A stretch of 64,000 bases of DNA from Nocardioides sp. (GTDB lineage: Bacteria; Actinomycetota; Actinomycetes; Propionibacteriales; Nocardioidaceae): the NCBI GenBank assembly GCA_025924815.1, contig JAICHQ010000001.1:62001-126000 (forward strand), written 5' to 3'. The notes beneath the pieces were generated by a model, which saw nothing but the letters and a program-made list of their open reading frames with translations, was not told where the DNA came from and searched no databases. Both the position numbers and the translations under genes were made by a program. This document shows positions 48,391 to 57,345 of the stretch, piece after piece (positions within the stretch are counted from its first letter, which is position 1; the number at the start of each line of letters is the position of its first letter).

Positions 48391-49626
48391 TCAGTCGGTC
48401 AGCACGAACTCGTCCCCGCGCGTCACCGGTACGACAGACCCGTCGGCATGGATGCCGTCGATCTGCACCTCCGGACTGCCCACGACGATGTCGACATGGG
48501 TGCCCGACTGGTTCAGACCCGACTCGATCCGCTCCTGCGGTGACTTCTCCATCGCGCCCTCGTGGCTGAACGCGAAGCCCATGCCCCAGGCGATGTGGGA
48601 GCCGACGTTCTCGTCGTAGAGCATGTCCTTGAAGACCAGACCGGTGTCGGCGACCCTGGAGTCGGAGTCGACGATCGCCACCTCGCCGAGGTAACGGGCG
48701 CGCGGGATGTGCTCGAACTGCGCCTGCACCTGCGCCTCGCCGTGGGCGGCCTTCGCTCCGACGATCTCGCCGTCCCGGAGCTCCAGCTCGAGGTCCTCCA
48801 CGATGGTCCCCATCAGGTTGAACGGTGCTGTCGTGCGGACGACGCCCTCGGCGCGGCGCCAGTCCGGGGAGATGAAGACCTCCTCGGTCGGCAGGTTGGG
48901 GACGAACTCCACGCCGTCCTCGTTGGCACCCGAGCCGCCTCGCCACACCGAGCCGGGCATGAGGCCGATCGTCACGTCGGTGCCCGGTCCCTGGTAGCGC
49001 ACCCGGTCGAAGGCATGGGCGTTGAGGATCTGCTCGCGGCGCTTGAGCTTGGCGATGTGGGCGCGCCAGACAGCCTCGGGGTCGGCCTCGTCGAGCCGCA
49101 TCGCGTGGGCGACGGCCTCCCAGAGCTCGGCGACGTCGGCCAGCCCCATGCTCTCGGCCCAGCCCTGGGTCGGAGCACCGACGACGGTCCAGGCGATCGT
49201 CGCGTTGAGCATCAGCGGTGCCACCTCCTGGATCACCTCCATCGGCTGCGACCTGGCCAGGCGGGAGGGATCGAGACCCTCCATCAGCCCGGGGAACGGG
49301 TTGCCGGTCAGGTTGACGACGGCGGGCTTGGACTCGTGCCACGCCCTCACCCGCTGGAGCTGGTGGTCGGGCGCGACGCCGAGCATCTCCTCCGGGCCGT
49401 CGAGCACGGCCTGGCGCAGCACGTAGGGGTCCTGGTAGTCGATCGAGACCCGGCTCGCGCCGACCCGGTAGGCCTCCGCCATGATCGCCCGCGCGGTGTC
49501 TGCCTGCTCGGGCAGCGCCGTGATCACCACCTCCTGCCCCGGTTGGACGTTCACGCCGATCCGGACGACCAGTCGCGCGTACTTCTCCAGCAGGTGGTGC
49601 AACGGCTCGGTCACGGATCTCCTCAT
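48391..49626 (-). CDS. M29-family aminopeptidase
   Basis: LEKYARLVVRIGVNVQPGQEVVI...GTDVTIGLMPGSVWRGG...NLPTEEVFISPDWRRAEGVV...HIAWGMGFAF. Confidence 0.9.
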   Translation of the reverse strand: MRRSVTEPLHHLLEKYARLVVRIGVNVQPGQEVVITALPEQADTARAIMAEAYRVGASRVSIDYQDPYVLRQAVLDGPEEMLGVAPDHQLQRVRAWHESKPAVVNLTGNPFPGLMEGLDPSRLARSQPMEVIQEVAPLMLNATIAWTVVGAPTQGWAESMGLADVAELWEAVAHAMRLDEADPEAVWRAHIAKLKRREQILNAHAFDRVRYQGPGTDVTIGLMPGSVWRGGSGANEDGVEFVPNLPTEEVFISPDWRRAEGVVRTTAPFNLMGTIVEDLELELRDGEIVGAKAAHGEAQVQAQFEHIPRARYLGEVAIVDSDSRVADTGLVFKDMLYDENVGSHIAWGMGFAFSHEGAMEKSPQERIESGLNQSGTHVDIVVGSPEVQIDGIHADGSVVPVTRGDEFVLTD

Positions 49627-49680
49627 GGTTCGGGTGCTCCCGGACAGCCAGGCTACGGCGGCTCCCCCTAGGCTCGTCGG

Positions 49681-50037
49681 GTGGCCATGCTGCAGATCGT
49701 CCTGGGCGTGGTCGCTGCCGTGATCGCCCTCTGGCTGGTCATCCTGATCGTGCGGGGCGTGCAGCCGAACGACTGGCTGTACGGCGCGCTGGCGCTGCTC
49801 GAGGTCGGACTCGTCGCGCAGCTGGTCGTCGGGCTGGTGCGGCTGTCGGGCGACCACGCCGGGGTCAACGTCGCGGCGTACGTCGGCTACCTGATCGGGT
49901 CGCTGGTGCTGCTGCCGGTCGCCTTCTTGTGGTCGGTGGGCGAGCGCACCCGGGCCGGCACCGGCGTGCTGCTGGTGGCCGTGGTCGTGATCCCGGTGCT
50001 GTTCCTGCGGCTGCACGACCTGTGGGTGGCCGGATGA
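49681..50037 (+). CDS. Small hypothetical membrane protein
   Basis: 118 aa; several TM segments; ATGA overlap with next gene. Confidence 0.65.
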   Translation: MAMLQIVLGVVAAVIALWLVILIVRGVQPNDWLYGALALLEVGLVAQLVVGLVRLSGDHAGVNVAAYVGYLIGSLVLLPVAFLWSVGERTRAGTGVLLVAVVVIPVLFLRLHDLWVAG

Positions 50038-50426
50038 GCGCGTCGACCCGGACCGGGTTCGGCAGGATCCTGGTCTTCGTCTACGGCGTCTTCGCGCTGG
50101 CCGCGACCGCCCGCGCCCTGGTGCAGCTCGCGACCCAGGCGTCCGACGCCCCGGTCGCGTACTCGCTGTCGCTGTTCTCCGGGATCGTCTACATCGTGGC
50201 GACCTGGGCGCTGGGGACCGACCACCGCCGGGTGGCGCTGGTGACGATCGTCGTCGAGCTGACCGGAGTGCTGGTGATCGGGACCGTGAGCCACCCCTCC
50301 GACATCGACCGGGCCAGCGTGTGGTCGGACTACGGCAACGGCTACGGGTACGTCCCGCTCGTACTGCCGTTCTTCGGCCTGTGGTGGCTGTGGCGGATCG
50401 GCCGGGGGTCTGCCGAGGAGCGGTGA
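50034..50426 (+). CDS. Small hypothetical membrane protein
   Basis: 130 aa; FGRILVFVYGVFALAATARALVQL...; four TM-like segments; actinobacterial conserved type. Confidence 0.7.
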   Translation: MSASTRTGFGRILVFVYGVFALAATARALVQLATQASDAPVAYSLSLFSGIVYIVATWALGTDHRRVALVTIVVELTGVLVIGTVSHPSDIDRASVWSDYGNGYGYVPLVLPFFGLWWLWRIGRGSAEER

Positions 50427-50478
50427 GCAGGGACCGGTTCGATCGCCTCCCGCCGATCCCAGGTCACCGCCACCCGCG

Positions 50479-50973
50479 CTACAGCACCTTGGTGCCGTAC
50501 ATCTCCCCCAGCGGGTCGGCGAGCAGCTCGAGGCGGGCGCCGTCGGGGTCGCGGAAGTAGATCGACCGCTCGGACTCGACGACGTGGTCGACGCTTGCCG
50601 CGTCGAGCTTGCCGCGCAGGTGGTCCCACCGCTCCTGGGTCACCGAGATCGCCAGGTGGTGCAGGCCGCCCAGCACCTCGGCGTACGGCCCCAGGTCGAG
50701 CCCGGGCAGGTCGAAGAACGCCAGCAGGTTGCCGTGCCCGATGTCGAAGAAGAAGTGGTTGGAGCCCGCGTAGTCGCGGTTCTCGAAGATCTCGGTGAGT
50801 GGGAACTCCAGCACTCCCTGGTAGAAGTCGATGGTCGTGCGGACGTCGGAGCAGATCAGCGCGAAGTGGTGCAGCCCCTGCGCGCTGCTGGCGGGCCGGT
50901 CGGCCGGGTCGGCCAGGTGGTCGGCCCTGATCCGCTCCCGCTCGGCGTTGATCGCGTCCAGGTCGATCGTCAT
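50479..50973 (-). CDS. VOC family (glyoxalase/dioxygenase-like) protein
   Basis: GLHHFALICSDVRTTIDFYQGVLEFPLTEIFENRDY...IYFRDPDGARLELLADP. Confidence 0.9.
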   Translation of the reverse strand: MTIDLDAINAERERIRADHLADPADRPASSAQGLHHFALICSDVRTTIDFYQGVLEFPLTEIFENRDYAGSNHFFFDIGHGNLLAFFDLPGLDLGPYAEVLGGLHHLAISVTQERWDHLRGKLDAASVDHVVESERSIYFRDPDGARLELLADPLGEMYGTKVL

Positions 50974-51030
50974 GGGTGGCTCCCCTCGGTGATGGGTCAT
51001 TGTCGGCGATCCGGCTGGCACGCCGCCAGG

Positions 51031-51846
51031 TCAGCGCCGGCTACGCGACCGGCGGACGGCCTCTCGCACGTGCAGGGTCGACAGCCCGGTGCCCGTCGGC
51101 ACCTCCTGGACCTCCAGTCGCGGCAGGTCCGCGACCAGGGTGCTGAGCTTGGAGTAGCCGTAGTTGCGCGAGTCGAAGGTCGGGTTGGTGTTCACCAGGT
51201 AGGACCCGACCGCCGACAGCGCCGCCCAGCCGTCGTCCTTCGCGTTGGCCTCGACGGCCGGGAGCAGCAGGTCCGTCAGCTGCTGCACCTGTGACGTGCT
51301 GCGAGTCGCCGTCTTCTTGGCCGGCGCCACCTTCTTCACCGCCTTCGTGGCGGTCGCCGTGGCCGCAGCGGCCTTCGACGCCGGCCTGTCGGCTTCGGCG
51401 TTGGCGTCCGCTCCGACCAGCACCTCGACGTAGGTGAACTGGTCGCAGGCGTTCTGGAACGCCGGCGGCGTCTTGTGCGCCCCGATGCCGAAGACCCGCT
51501 TGCCGGACTCGCGCAGCCGCATCGCGAGGCGGGTGAAGTCGCTGTCGCTGGACACGATGCAGAAGGTGTCGACGGTGCCGGCGTAGAGCAGGTCCATCGC
51601 GTCGATGACCAGCGAGAAGTCCGTGGCGTTCTTGCCGACGGTGTAGGCGAACTGCTGCACCGGCTGGATGGCGTACGTCGGCAGCTTGTCGCGCCAGCCC
51701 TCCAGATGGCTGTCCGTCCAGTCCCCGTAGCCGCGCTTGATCCCCAGGGTGCCGTGCTTCGCGGTCTCCGCCAGGATCTCGCGGACCCAGCGATGGCTCA
51801 TGTTGTCGCAGTCGATGAGCACCGCCACGCGCTCGGTGTCGCTCAC
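51031..51846 (-). CDS. NYN-domain (LabA/DUF88) putative RNase with C-terminal OST-HTH/LOTUS domain
   Basis: VAVLIDCDNMSHRWVREIL...FCIVSSDSDFTRLAMRLRESGKRVFGIG; OST-HTH-like DGWAALSAVGSYLVNTNPTFDSRNYGYSKLSTLVADLPRLEV; Ala/Lys-rich linker; GTG 51846. Confidence 0.88.
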   Translation of the reverse strand: MSDTERVAVLIDCDNMSHRWVREILAETAKHGTLGIKRGYGDWTDSHLEGWRDKLPTYAIQPVQQFAYTVGKNATDFSLVIDAMDLLYAGTVDTFCIVSSDSDFTRLAMRLRESGKRVFGIGAHKTPPAFQNACDQFTYVEVLVGADANAEADRPASKAAAATATATKAVKKVAPAKKTATRSTSQVQQLTDLLLPAVEANAKDDGWAALSAVGSYLVNTNPTFDSRNYGYSKLSTLVADLPRLEVQEVPTGTGLSTLHVREAVRRSRSRR

Positions 51847-51905
51847 TCGGTCCTCCTGGTGGTGGGCGGGACGTCGTCGTCCTCCACCCGACACTAGGGG
51901 GAGGG

Positions 51906-53069
51906 TCAGGTCAGGAACGCCAGGGGCTGTTCGAGCAGGCCGGAGAGGTGGGCGAGCCAACGAGCGGCGGTGGCCGCCTCGACCCGGTCGGCGTCGCACG
52001 AGAGGGTCAGGGTCACCACGCGTCCGGGCACCAGCACTCCGCCCTCGACGACCGGGCGCACGCGGACCGCGCCGAGCGCCAGCACCGCGGGGTGCGCCGT
52101 GGTCGCGTCCAGGTGGCCCTCCGCCACGCCTTCGGCGCCGAGGTCGACGATCGTCACGAACGCCGGCTCGAGCTCTCCCGACGCCAGCCGGCCCTCGCGG
52201 GCGCGGACGTCGAGGTCGGCCAGCGTGGCGGTCAGGGAGCTCGCCGTCATCAGGTTGGCGACGTGCATCACCGGCACGACCGTGCCGGTGCGGGTCCAGC
52301 GCTGCACGGCGACGGCCGCGATCGACGAGGGATCCGGATGCAACGGCACCTGGCGGCTGGTCACCGCGACCGCCTTGACGACCAGGCCGATCAGGGAGAC
52401 CGAGTCGACCTTGCTGACCACCGACAGCAGCTCGTCGGCGCGGACGTCGTCGCGCAGCTGGACCTGCCGCAGCACGTCGCCCGGGGCCGTGTCCGAGGCG
52501 GCCCGGTGCGACGTCGGCTGCGGCTCGGAGACCCGTACCGCGTCGACGACGGCCTCGGCGACGGTGTCCGCCCATCCCACCACCCGGCGTACGACGACGC
52601 CGTCGTCGGCCGGCGCGTCCGGCTGGGCCGACACCGCCTCGACCAGTGCACTGGCCCACTTCTCGTCCGCCTCGGGCTCCTCGTCGACCGTCTCGTGCGG
52701 TGGCCAGGTGGTGGCGTACAGGGGATCGTGCGACGGCACGGCGCGCAGGTGGGCGCCTGCCTGCTGGGCTTCGGGCGCGACCGCGAGCCCGAGCTGGACC
52801 ATCAGCTGCTCGACGTCGTCGATCACCTCGCCGGGGGCGGCGAGCACCGCCAGTGGGCTGCCCGGCTCGACGTGCTGACCGGGAGCGACCAGCGACCTGA
52901 TCAGGATCCCCGGCTCGGCCACCTCGATGCTGAGCAGCGACGAGGCCGTCTCGACGGTCGCGATGCTCTGGGCGCCGAGGAAGTCGCCGCGCTCGCCGAC
53001 CAGCCACTCCGTGAGCGTGGCGGAGCTCGGGTCGTCCGCCAGCTCTGGCATGCGCAACACCCGCGCCAC
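51906..53069 (-). CDS. Second E2-like (2-oxoacid dehydrogenase acyltransferase family) pseudoenzyme candidate
   Basis: N-term VARVLRMPELADDPSSATLTEWLVGERGDFLGAQSIATVETASSLLSIEVAEPGILIRSLVAPGQHVEPGSPLAVL; C-term HPAVLALGAVRVRPVVEGGVLVPGRVVTLTLSCDADRVEAATAARWLAHL; no lipoyl-Lys, no HxxxDG. Confidence 0.75.
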   Translation of the reverse strand: MARVLRMPELADDPSSATLTEWLVGERGDFLGAQSIATVETASSLLSIEVAEPGILIRSLVAPGQHVEPGSPLAVLAAPGEVIDDVEQLMVQLGLAVAPEAQQAGAHLRAVPSHDPLYATTWPPHETVDEEPEADEKWASALVEAVSAQPDAPADDGVVVRRVVGWADTVAEAVVDAVRVSEPQPTSHRAASDTAPGDVLRQVQLRDDVRADELLSVVSKVDSVSLIGLVVKAVAVTSRQVPLHPDPSSIAAVAVQRWTRTGTVVPVMHVANLMTASSLTATLADLDVRAREGRLASGELEPAFVTIVDLGAEGVAEGHLDATTAHPAVLALGAVRVRPVVEGGVLVPGRVVTLTLSCDADRVEAATAARWLAHLSGLLEQPLAFLT

Positions 53070-53273
53070 GGCGTCCCCCCAAGGACCTATCTCGCGGAGC
53101 ACCCGGTGCGGCTGCCCCACAGCGACAAGCGCACCGTAACCCACTCGGGCACCCGCGGCCACGCTCCCACGGCGCTCCGCGAACGACGTGTCGAACGCCC
53201 CTGGCCGACAGGTGCTAGGCGACCCGGGGCGGGCCCCTGGCACCGGTCCGGAACCGCTGTCAGGATCGCGGTC

Positions 53274-54665
53274 ATGACGTCAGGAGCCGCCCAGGACGAG
53301 GTACGCCGACTGCTCGGCCGCATCGAGGAGCTGGACCCCCTGATCAGCTCGGTCAACGCCGTCAACCCCCACGCCCTGACGGAGGCCCAGGCCCTCGACC
53401 GCGAGACCGCGGCGGGCCACCGGCGCTCCGCCCTCCACGGGAAGGCCGTGCTGGTCAAGGACAACATCGACACCGCCGGACTGGCCACGACGGCCGGCTC
53501 GCTCGCCCTCGCCGACGCTCCCCCGGAGCGCGATGCGCCGTTGGTACGCCGCCTCCGTGAGTCGGGGATGGTCGTGCTCGGCAAGACCAACCTCAGCGAG
53601 TGGGCCAACATCCGCGACCCGCACTCCACCTCCGGATGGAGCGCGCACGGCGGCCTGACCCGCAACCCGTACGCGCTCAACCGCACGGCGTGGGGGTCGA
53701 GCTCGGGCAGCGGGGCCGCGCTCGCCGCGGGGCTCACGGCGTACGCCGTCGGCACGGAGACCAACGGCTCGATCACCGCCCCCGCCGCCGCCTGCGGCGT
53801 GGTCGGGCTGAAGCCCACGGTCGGGCTGGTGCCGACCCAGGGCGTCGTGCCGATCTCGTGGACCCAGGACTCACCCGGGCCGATGGCGCGAACCGTCGCC
53901 GACACCGCGGCGCTGCTCGACGCCATGGCCGGCACGAGTACCGCCGACGCCCTGGCGACGCCCGTGCGTGGCCGGCGGGTCGGCGTACCACGAGACCTGT
54001 GGGGACACAGTCCGGCGGCCGACGCGGCGGCCGAGCGCGCGCTCGAGATCCTGTCGCGTGCGGGGGCCGTGATCGTCGACGGCCTCGCCCTGCCGGCGTT
54101 GAAGGACCTCGACGACGAGGTCGGCCTCACCCTGATGCTGGTCGAGCTCAAGATCGGGCTCGCGACCTACCTGGCGACCCGTGACGCCCCGGTGAAGACG
54201 CTGGCCGACGTGATCGCCTTCAATCGCGCCCACGCCGGTGACGAGCTCCGGTGGTTCGGCCAGGGCCTGCTCGAGATGGCCCAGGACACCGAGGGCGGCG
54301 CGTCGACGGCCTACCTCGAGAGCGTCGATGCCTGCGCCGTGGCCGGTCTGGCCGAGCTCGACCGCACGCTCGGCGAGCACGACCTCGCCGCCCTCGTCGC
54401 GCCGGCGATGGCGCCTCCCCCGCCGATCGACCTGGTGAACGGCGACTCGGGCGTCGGCGGGAGCGCCAGCGACTCCAGCGCGCTGGCCGGCTCGCCGATT
54501 CTGACGGTGCCGATGGAGCTCACCCACGGACTGCCCGTCGCGGTCTCGTTGTGGGGAGCGCGCGGGAGCGACCCTTGCGTGCTGCAGCTCGGGGCAGCCC
54601 TGGAGTCCGGTCGCGACGCGCAGTCCGGACCGCTGCCCGAGCCGGCGTTCGCGGAATGGGTGTGA
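53274..54665 (+). CDS. Amidase (amidase signature family)
   Basis: VLVKDNIDTAGLATTAGSLAL; GWSAHGGLTRNPYALNRTAWGSSSGSGAALAAGLTAYAVGTETNGSITAPAAACGVVGLKPT. Confidence 0.93.
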   Translation: MTSGAAQDEVRRLLGRIEELDPLISSVNAVNPHALTEAQALDRETAAGHRRSALHGKAVLVKDNIDTAGLATTAGSLALADAPPERDAPLVRRLRESGMVVLGKTNLSEWANIRDPHSTSGWSAHGGLTRNPYALNRTAWGSSSGSGAALAAGLTAYAVGTETNGSITAPAAACGVVGLKPTVGLVPTQGVVPISWTQDSPGPMARTVADTAALLDAMAGTSTADALATPVRGRRVGVPRDLWGHSPAADAAAERALEILSRAGAVIVDGLALPALKDLDDEVGLTLMLVELKIGLATYLATRDAPVKTLADVIAFNRAHAGDELRWFGQGLLEMAQDTEGGASTAYLESVDACAVAGLAELDRTLGEHDLAALVAPAMAPPPPIDLVNGDSGVGGSASDSSALAGSPILTVPMELTHGLPVAVSLWGARGSDPCVLQLGAALESGRDAQSGPLPEPAFAEWV

Positions 54666-54687
54666 GGCCTGCCCGGTTACGGGTCGT

Positions 54688-55470
54688 ATGAGCCAACTTC
54701 TGACCAGCGACGTCCTCGAGGTGCTCCGCGGTTCGCACGAGCGGCTCTCAGCCACCCTCGCCGAGCTGGGGGAGGAGGGCGCCACGCTGCCGTCGTACGA
54801 CGACGGCTGGTCGGTCGCCGACGTCGCCTCGCACCTGGGATCGGGCACCGAGATCTTCCGGCACTACCTCGACGCCGGCGTCCGAGGCGAGCCGATGCCC
54901 GGGGGTGAGATCAACCGGCCGATCTGGGACGCCTGGAACGCGAAGCCGCCCACCGACCAGATCCGCGACTCGCTTGCGGTCGGCTCGTCCTTCCTCGAGG
55001 CGGTCGACGCCATGAGCGACGACGAGCGCACCCGCTGGCGGGGCCTGATCTTCGGCACGGAGATGGACCTCCCCGCGTTCCTGCGGATGCGGCTCAACGA
55101 ACACGTCCTCCACACGTGGGACGTGACGGTCGCCCTCGATCCCGCCGCCACCCTCCCGGACGCGGCCGCCGATGTCGTGGCCGACAGCCTCGCGGCGGTC
55201 GCCGGGCGGACCGGCACGCCGGCCGGCGAGCAGGTGTCGGTCGAGGTGCGCACCACCACGCCGGAGCATGCCTTCCACCTCGATCTCGGGCCCGCGGGCG
55301 TCTCCCTCTCGCCATCTCTCGACGACACCGCCTCGGCCTCCCTCACGCTGCCCACCGAGGCGCTCGTGCGACTGGTCTACGGCCGTCTCGACGCCGACCA
55401 CACGCCGGCCTCGGTCTCCGCCAAGGGCGTCGACCTCGATCAGCTGCGGGGAGCCTTCCCCGGGCTGTGA
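54688..55470 (+). CDS. Maleylpyruvate isomerase-type mycothiol-dependent (DinB-like) family protein
   Basis: LTSDVLEVLRGSHERLSATLAELGEEGATLPSYDDGWSVADVASHLGSGTEIFRHYLD; EHVLHTWDVTVALDP. Confidence 0.85.
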   Translation: MSQLLTSDVLEVLRGSHERLSATLAELGEEGATLPSYDDGWSVADVASHLGSGTEIFRHYLDAGVRGEPMPGGEINRPIWDAWNAKPPTDQIRDSLAVGSSFLEAVDAMSDDERTRWRGLIFGTEMDLPAFLRMRLNEHVLHTWDVTVALDPAATLPDAAADVVADSLAAVAGRTGTPAGEQVSVEVRTTTPEHAFHLDLGPAGVSLSPSLDDTASASLTLPTEALVRLVYGRLDADHTPASVSAKGVDLDQLRGAFPGL

Positions 55471-55483
55471 GCCGCGCCGCGGT

Positions 55484-56041
55484 CTAGCTCGCCCCCACCC
55501 GCTCACGCAGGCCGGCGGCGAGGCCGGCGATCGTGGAGGCGTCGAAGGCACCGCCGACGGTGCCGGCGAGACGCGGATGCTTGACCGGCGAGAGCCGGAG
55601 CCGGAGCTGGACGTGGGTCGCCGGGCCGGCCGGCGCGTCGTACGCCGTCAGCACGATCGCCCAGGAGCCGAGGGTGCGGCCGCGCCGCGTCGTGTGCACG
55701 AGGGCGTGCGGCGGCTCCACGACCGCCACCCGGAACGTCACGTGTCGTCCGCCCCAATCGGGGATCACCGAGCCGACGCGCAGCACCTGGAGCGACGGGT
55801 CGAGCCGGCGCAGTGCCCGGCGGGACGGCGGGACGAGCCGCTCGACCTTCTCGGGCAGGTACCACCCGGCGCGCCGCTTCCCGAGCTGCACGAACCACGG
55901 CCACACCGCGTCCGGCGGGGCCGGGAGGTCGAAGGCACGGTCCATGACGACGTCGGCACTCGGGACGAGGTCGTCACCCGGCAGCTGGCGGGCGACGTCG
56001 TCGGCCGATGCCTCGACGGAGGTGAAGAGCCGGGACGTCAT
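55484..56041 (-). CDS. SRPBCC family protein
   Basis: VVMDRAFDLPAPPDAVWPWFVQLGKRRAGWYLPEKVERLVPPSRRALRRLDPSLQVLRVGSVIPDWGG. Confidence 0.8.
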   Translation of the reverse strand: MTSRLFTSVEASADDVARQLPGDDLVPSADVVMDRAFDLPAPPDAVWPWFVQLGKRRAGWYLPEKVERLVPPSRRALRRLDPSLQVLRVGSVIPDWGGRHVTFRVAVVEPPHALVHTTRRGRTLGSWAIVLTAYDAPAGPATHVQLRLRLSPVKHPRLAGTVGGAFDASTIAGLAAGLRERVGAS

Positions 56042-56090
56042 ACCGTGCGAGGCATCTACATCTCCGACCGTATGACGTCCGCCGGGTGAC

Positions 56091-57335
56091 TCAGGCGGCC
56101 TCGACCAGCGACCGGCGCTGCTCCTGGCTGATCCTGGCCTGCAGGGCACGGCGGACCTTCGGGCCGCCCGTGGACATCTGGTAGAGCCGCTTGAGCTGGG
56201 CGGGCAGGTTGCGGGCGTTGGTCTGGTCGAGCCAGCCGTTGGGCAGCGAGAGCCGGACGACCTTGTGCCACGCGGAGTAGACCTGCTGCGGGAGCGGGCG
56301 GGCGCAGTAGTCGAGGCCGTAGCGGGCGAACAGGTCCTGCACCTTGGGGGCGATCTCGCCGTACCGGTTGGACGGCAGGTCGGGGAACAGGTGGTGCTCG
56401 ATCTGGTGCGACAGGTTGCCGGTCATGATGTGCATCAGCTTCGAGCCGGAGATGTTCGCCGAGCCGAGCATCTGGCGGACGTACCACTCGGGCTTGGTCT
56501 CGCCGTCGATCGAGCGCTTCTCGAAGGTCTGGACGCCCTCGGGGAAGTGCCCGCACATGATCACCGAGTGCGACCACAGGTTGCGCACCGTGTTGGCGGT
56601 GAAGTTGGCGGCCATCGTCGACAGGAACGAGCCCGTGAGCACCGACAGCGCCGGGTGCACGACGTAGTCCTTGGTGACCTGGCGGCGGATCTTGGCGCGC
56701 ACGGCCTTGAACTCGCGACGGAACTTCGGGTCCTTGAGCTTGCCGCGGGCGATGGCGCCGCGGAACTCCAGGTCGTAGGCCGCGATGCCGTACTCGAAGA
56801 ACAGCGCGTTGAGGAAGTTCAGCCCGACCTGCCCGAGGTGCATCGGGTGCCAGGCCTGGTCCTCGTCGACGCGCATGATGCCGTAGCCGAGGTCGTTGTC
56901 CTTGCCGATCACGTTGGTGAAGTTGTGGTGGAGCTCGTTGTGGGCGTGCTTCCATTGCGCCGCCGGCGTCGCGGAGTCCCACTCCCAGGTGGTGGAGTGG
57001 ATCTTCGGGTCGCGCATCCAGTCCCACTGGCCGTGCAGGATGTTGTGCCCGATCTCCATGTTCTCCAGGATCTTGGCGATCGAGAGGCCGGCGGTGCCGA
57101 CCACCCACGCGGGCGGGAAAAGCGACGCGAGCAGGACGACCCGGCTGCCGAGCTCGATCGAGCGCTGGGTCCTGATCACGCGGCGGATGTAGCGGGCGTC
57201 GCGCTCACCGCGGGTGTCGATGACCGACTGCCGGATGTCGTCGAGCTCCTTGGCGATCAGCTCGAGGTCCTCGGCGGTGAGGTGGGCGATCGGGTTCGTC
57301 TGCCCGATCCCGGGCTTCTTCTGGATCGTGGTCAA
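56091..57335 (-). CDS. Fatty-acid (acyl-CoA/acyl-lipid) desaturase
   Basis: His boxes: GHNILHGQWDW, HNELHHNFTN, QIEHHLFPDLPSNRY. Confidence 0.93.
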   Translation of the reverse strand: MTTIQKKPGIGQTNPIAHLTAEDLELIAKELDDIRQSVIDTRGERDARYIRRVIRTQRSIELGSRVVLLASLFPPAWVVGTAGLSIAKILENMEIGHNILHGQWDWMRDPKIHSTTWEWDSATPAAQWKHAHNELHHNFTNVIGKDNDLGYGIMRVDEDQAWHPMHLGQVGLNFLNALFFEYGIAAYDLEFRGAIARGKLKDPKFRREFKAVRAKIRRQVTKDYVVHPALSVLTGSFLSTMAANFTANTVRNLWSHSVIMCGHFPEGVQTFEKRSIDGETKPEWYVRQMLGSANISGSKLMHIMTGNLSHQIEHHLFPDLPSNRYGEIAPKVQDLFARYGLDYCARPLPQQVYSAWHKVVRLSLPNGWLDQTNARNLPAQLKRLYQMSTGGPKVRRALQARISQEQRRSLVEAA

Positions 57336-57345
57336 CTCGTTCTCC

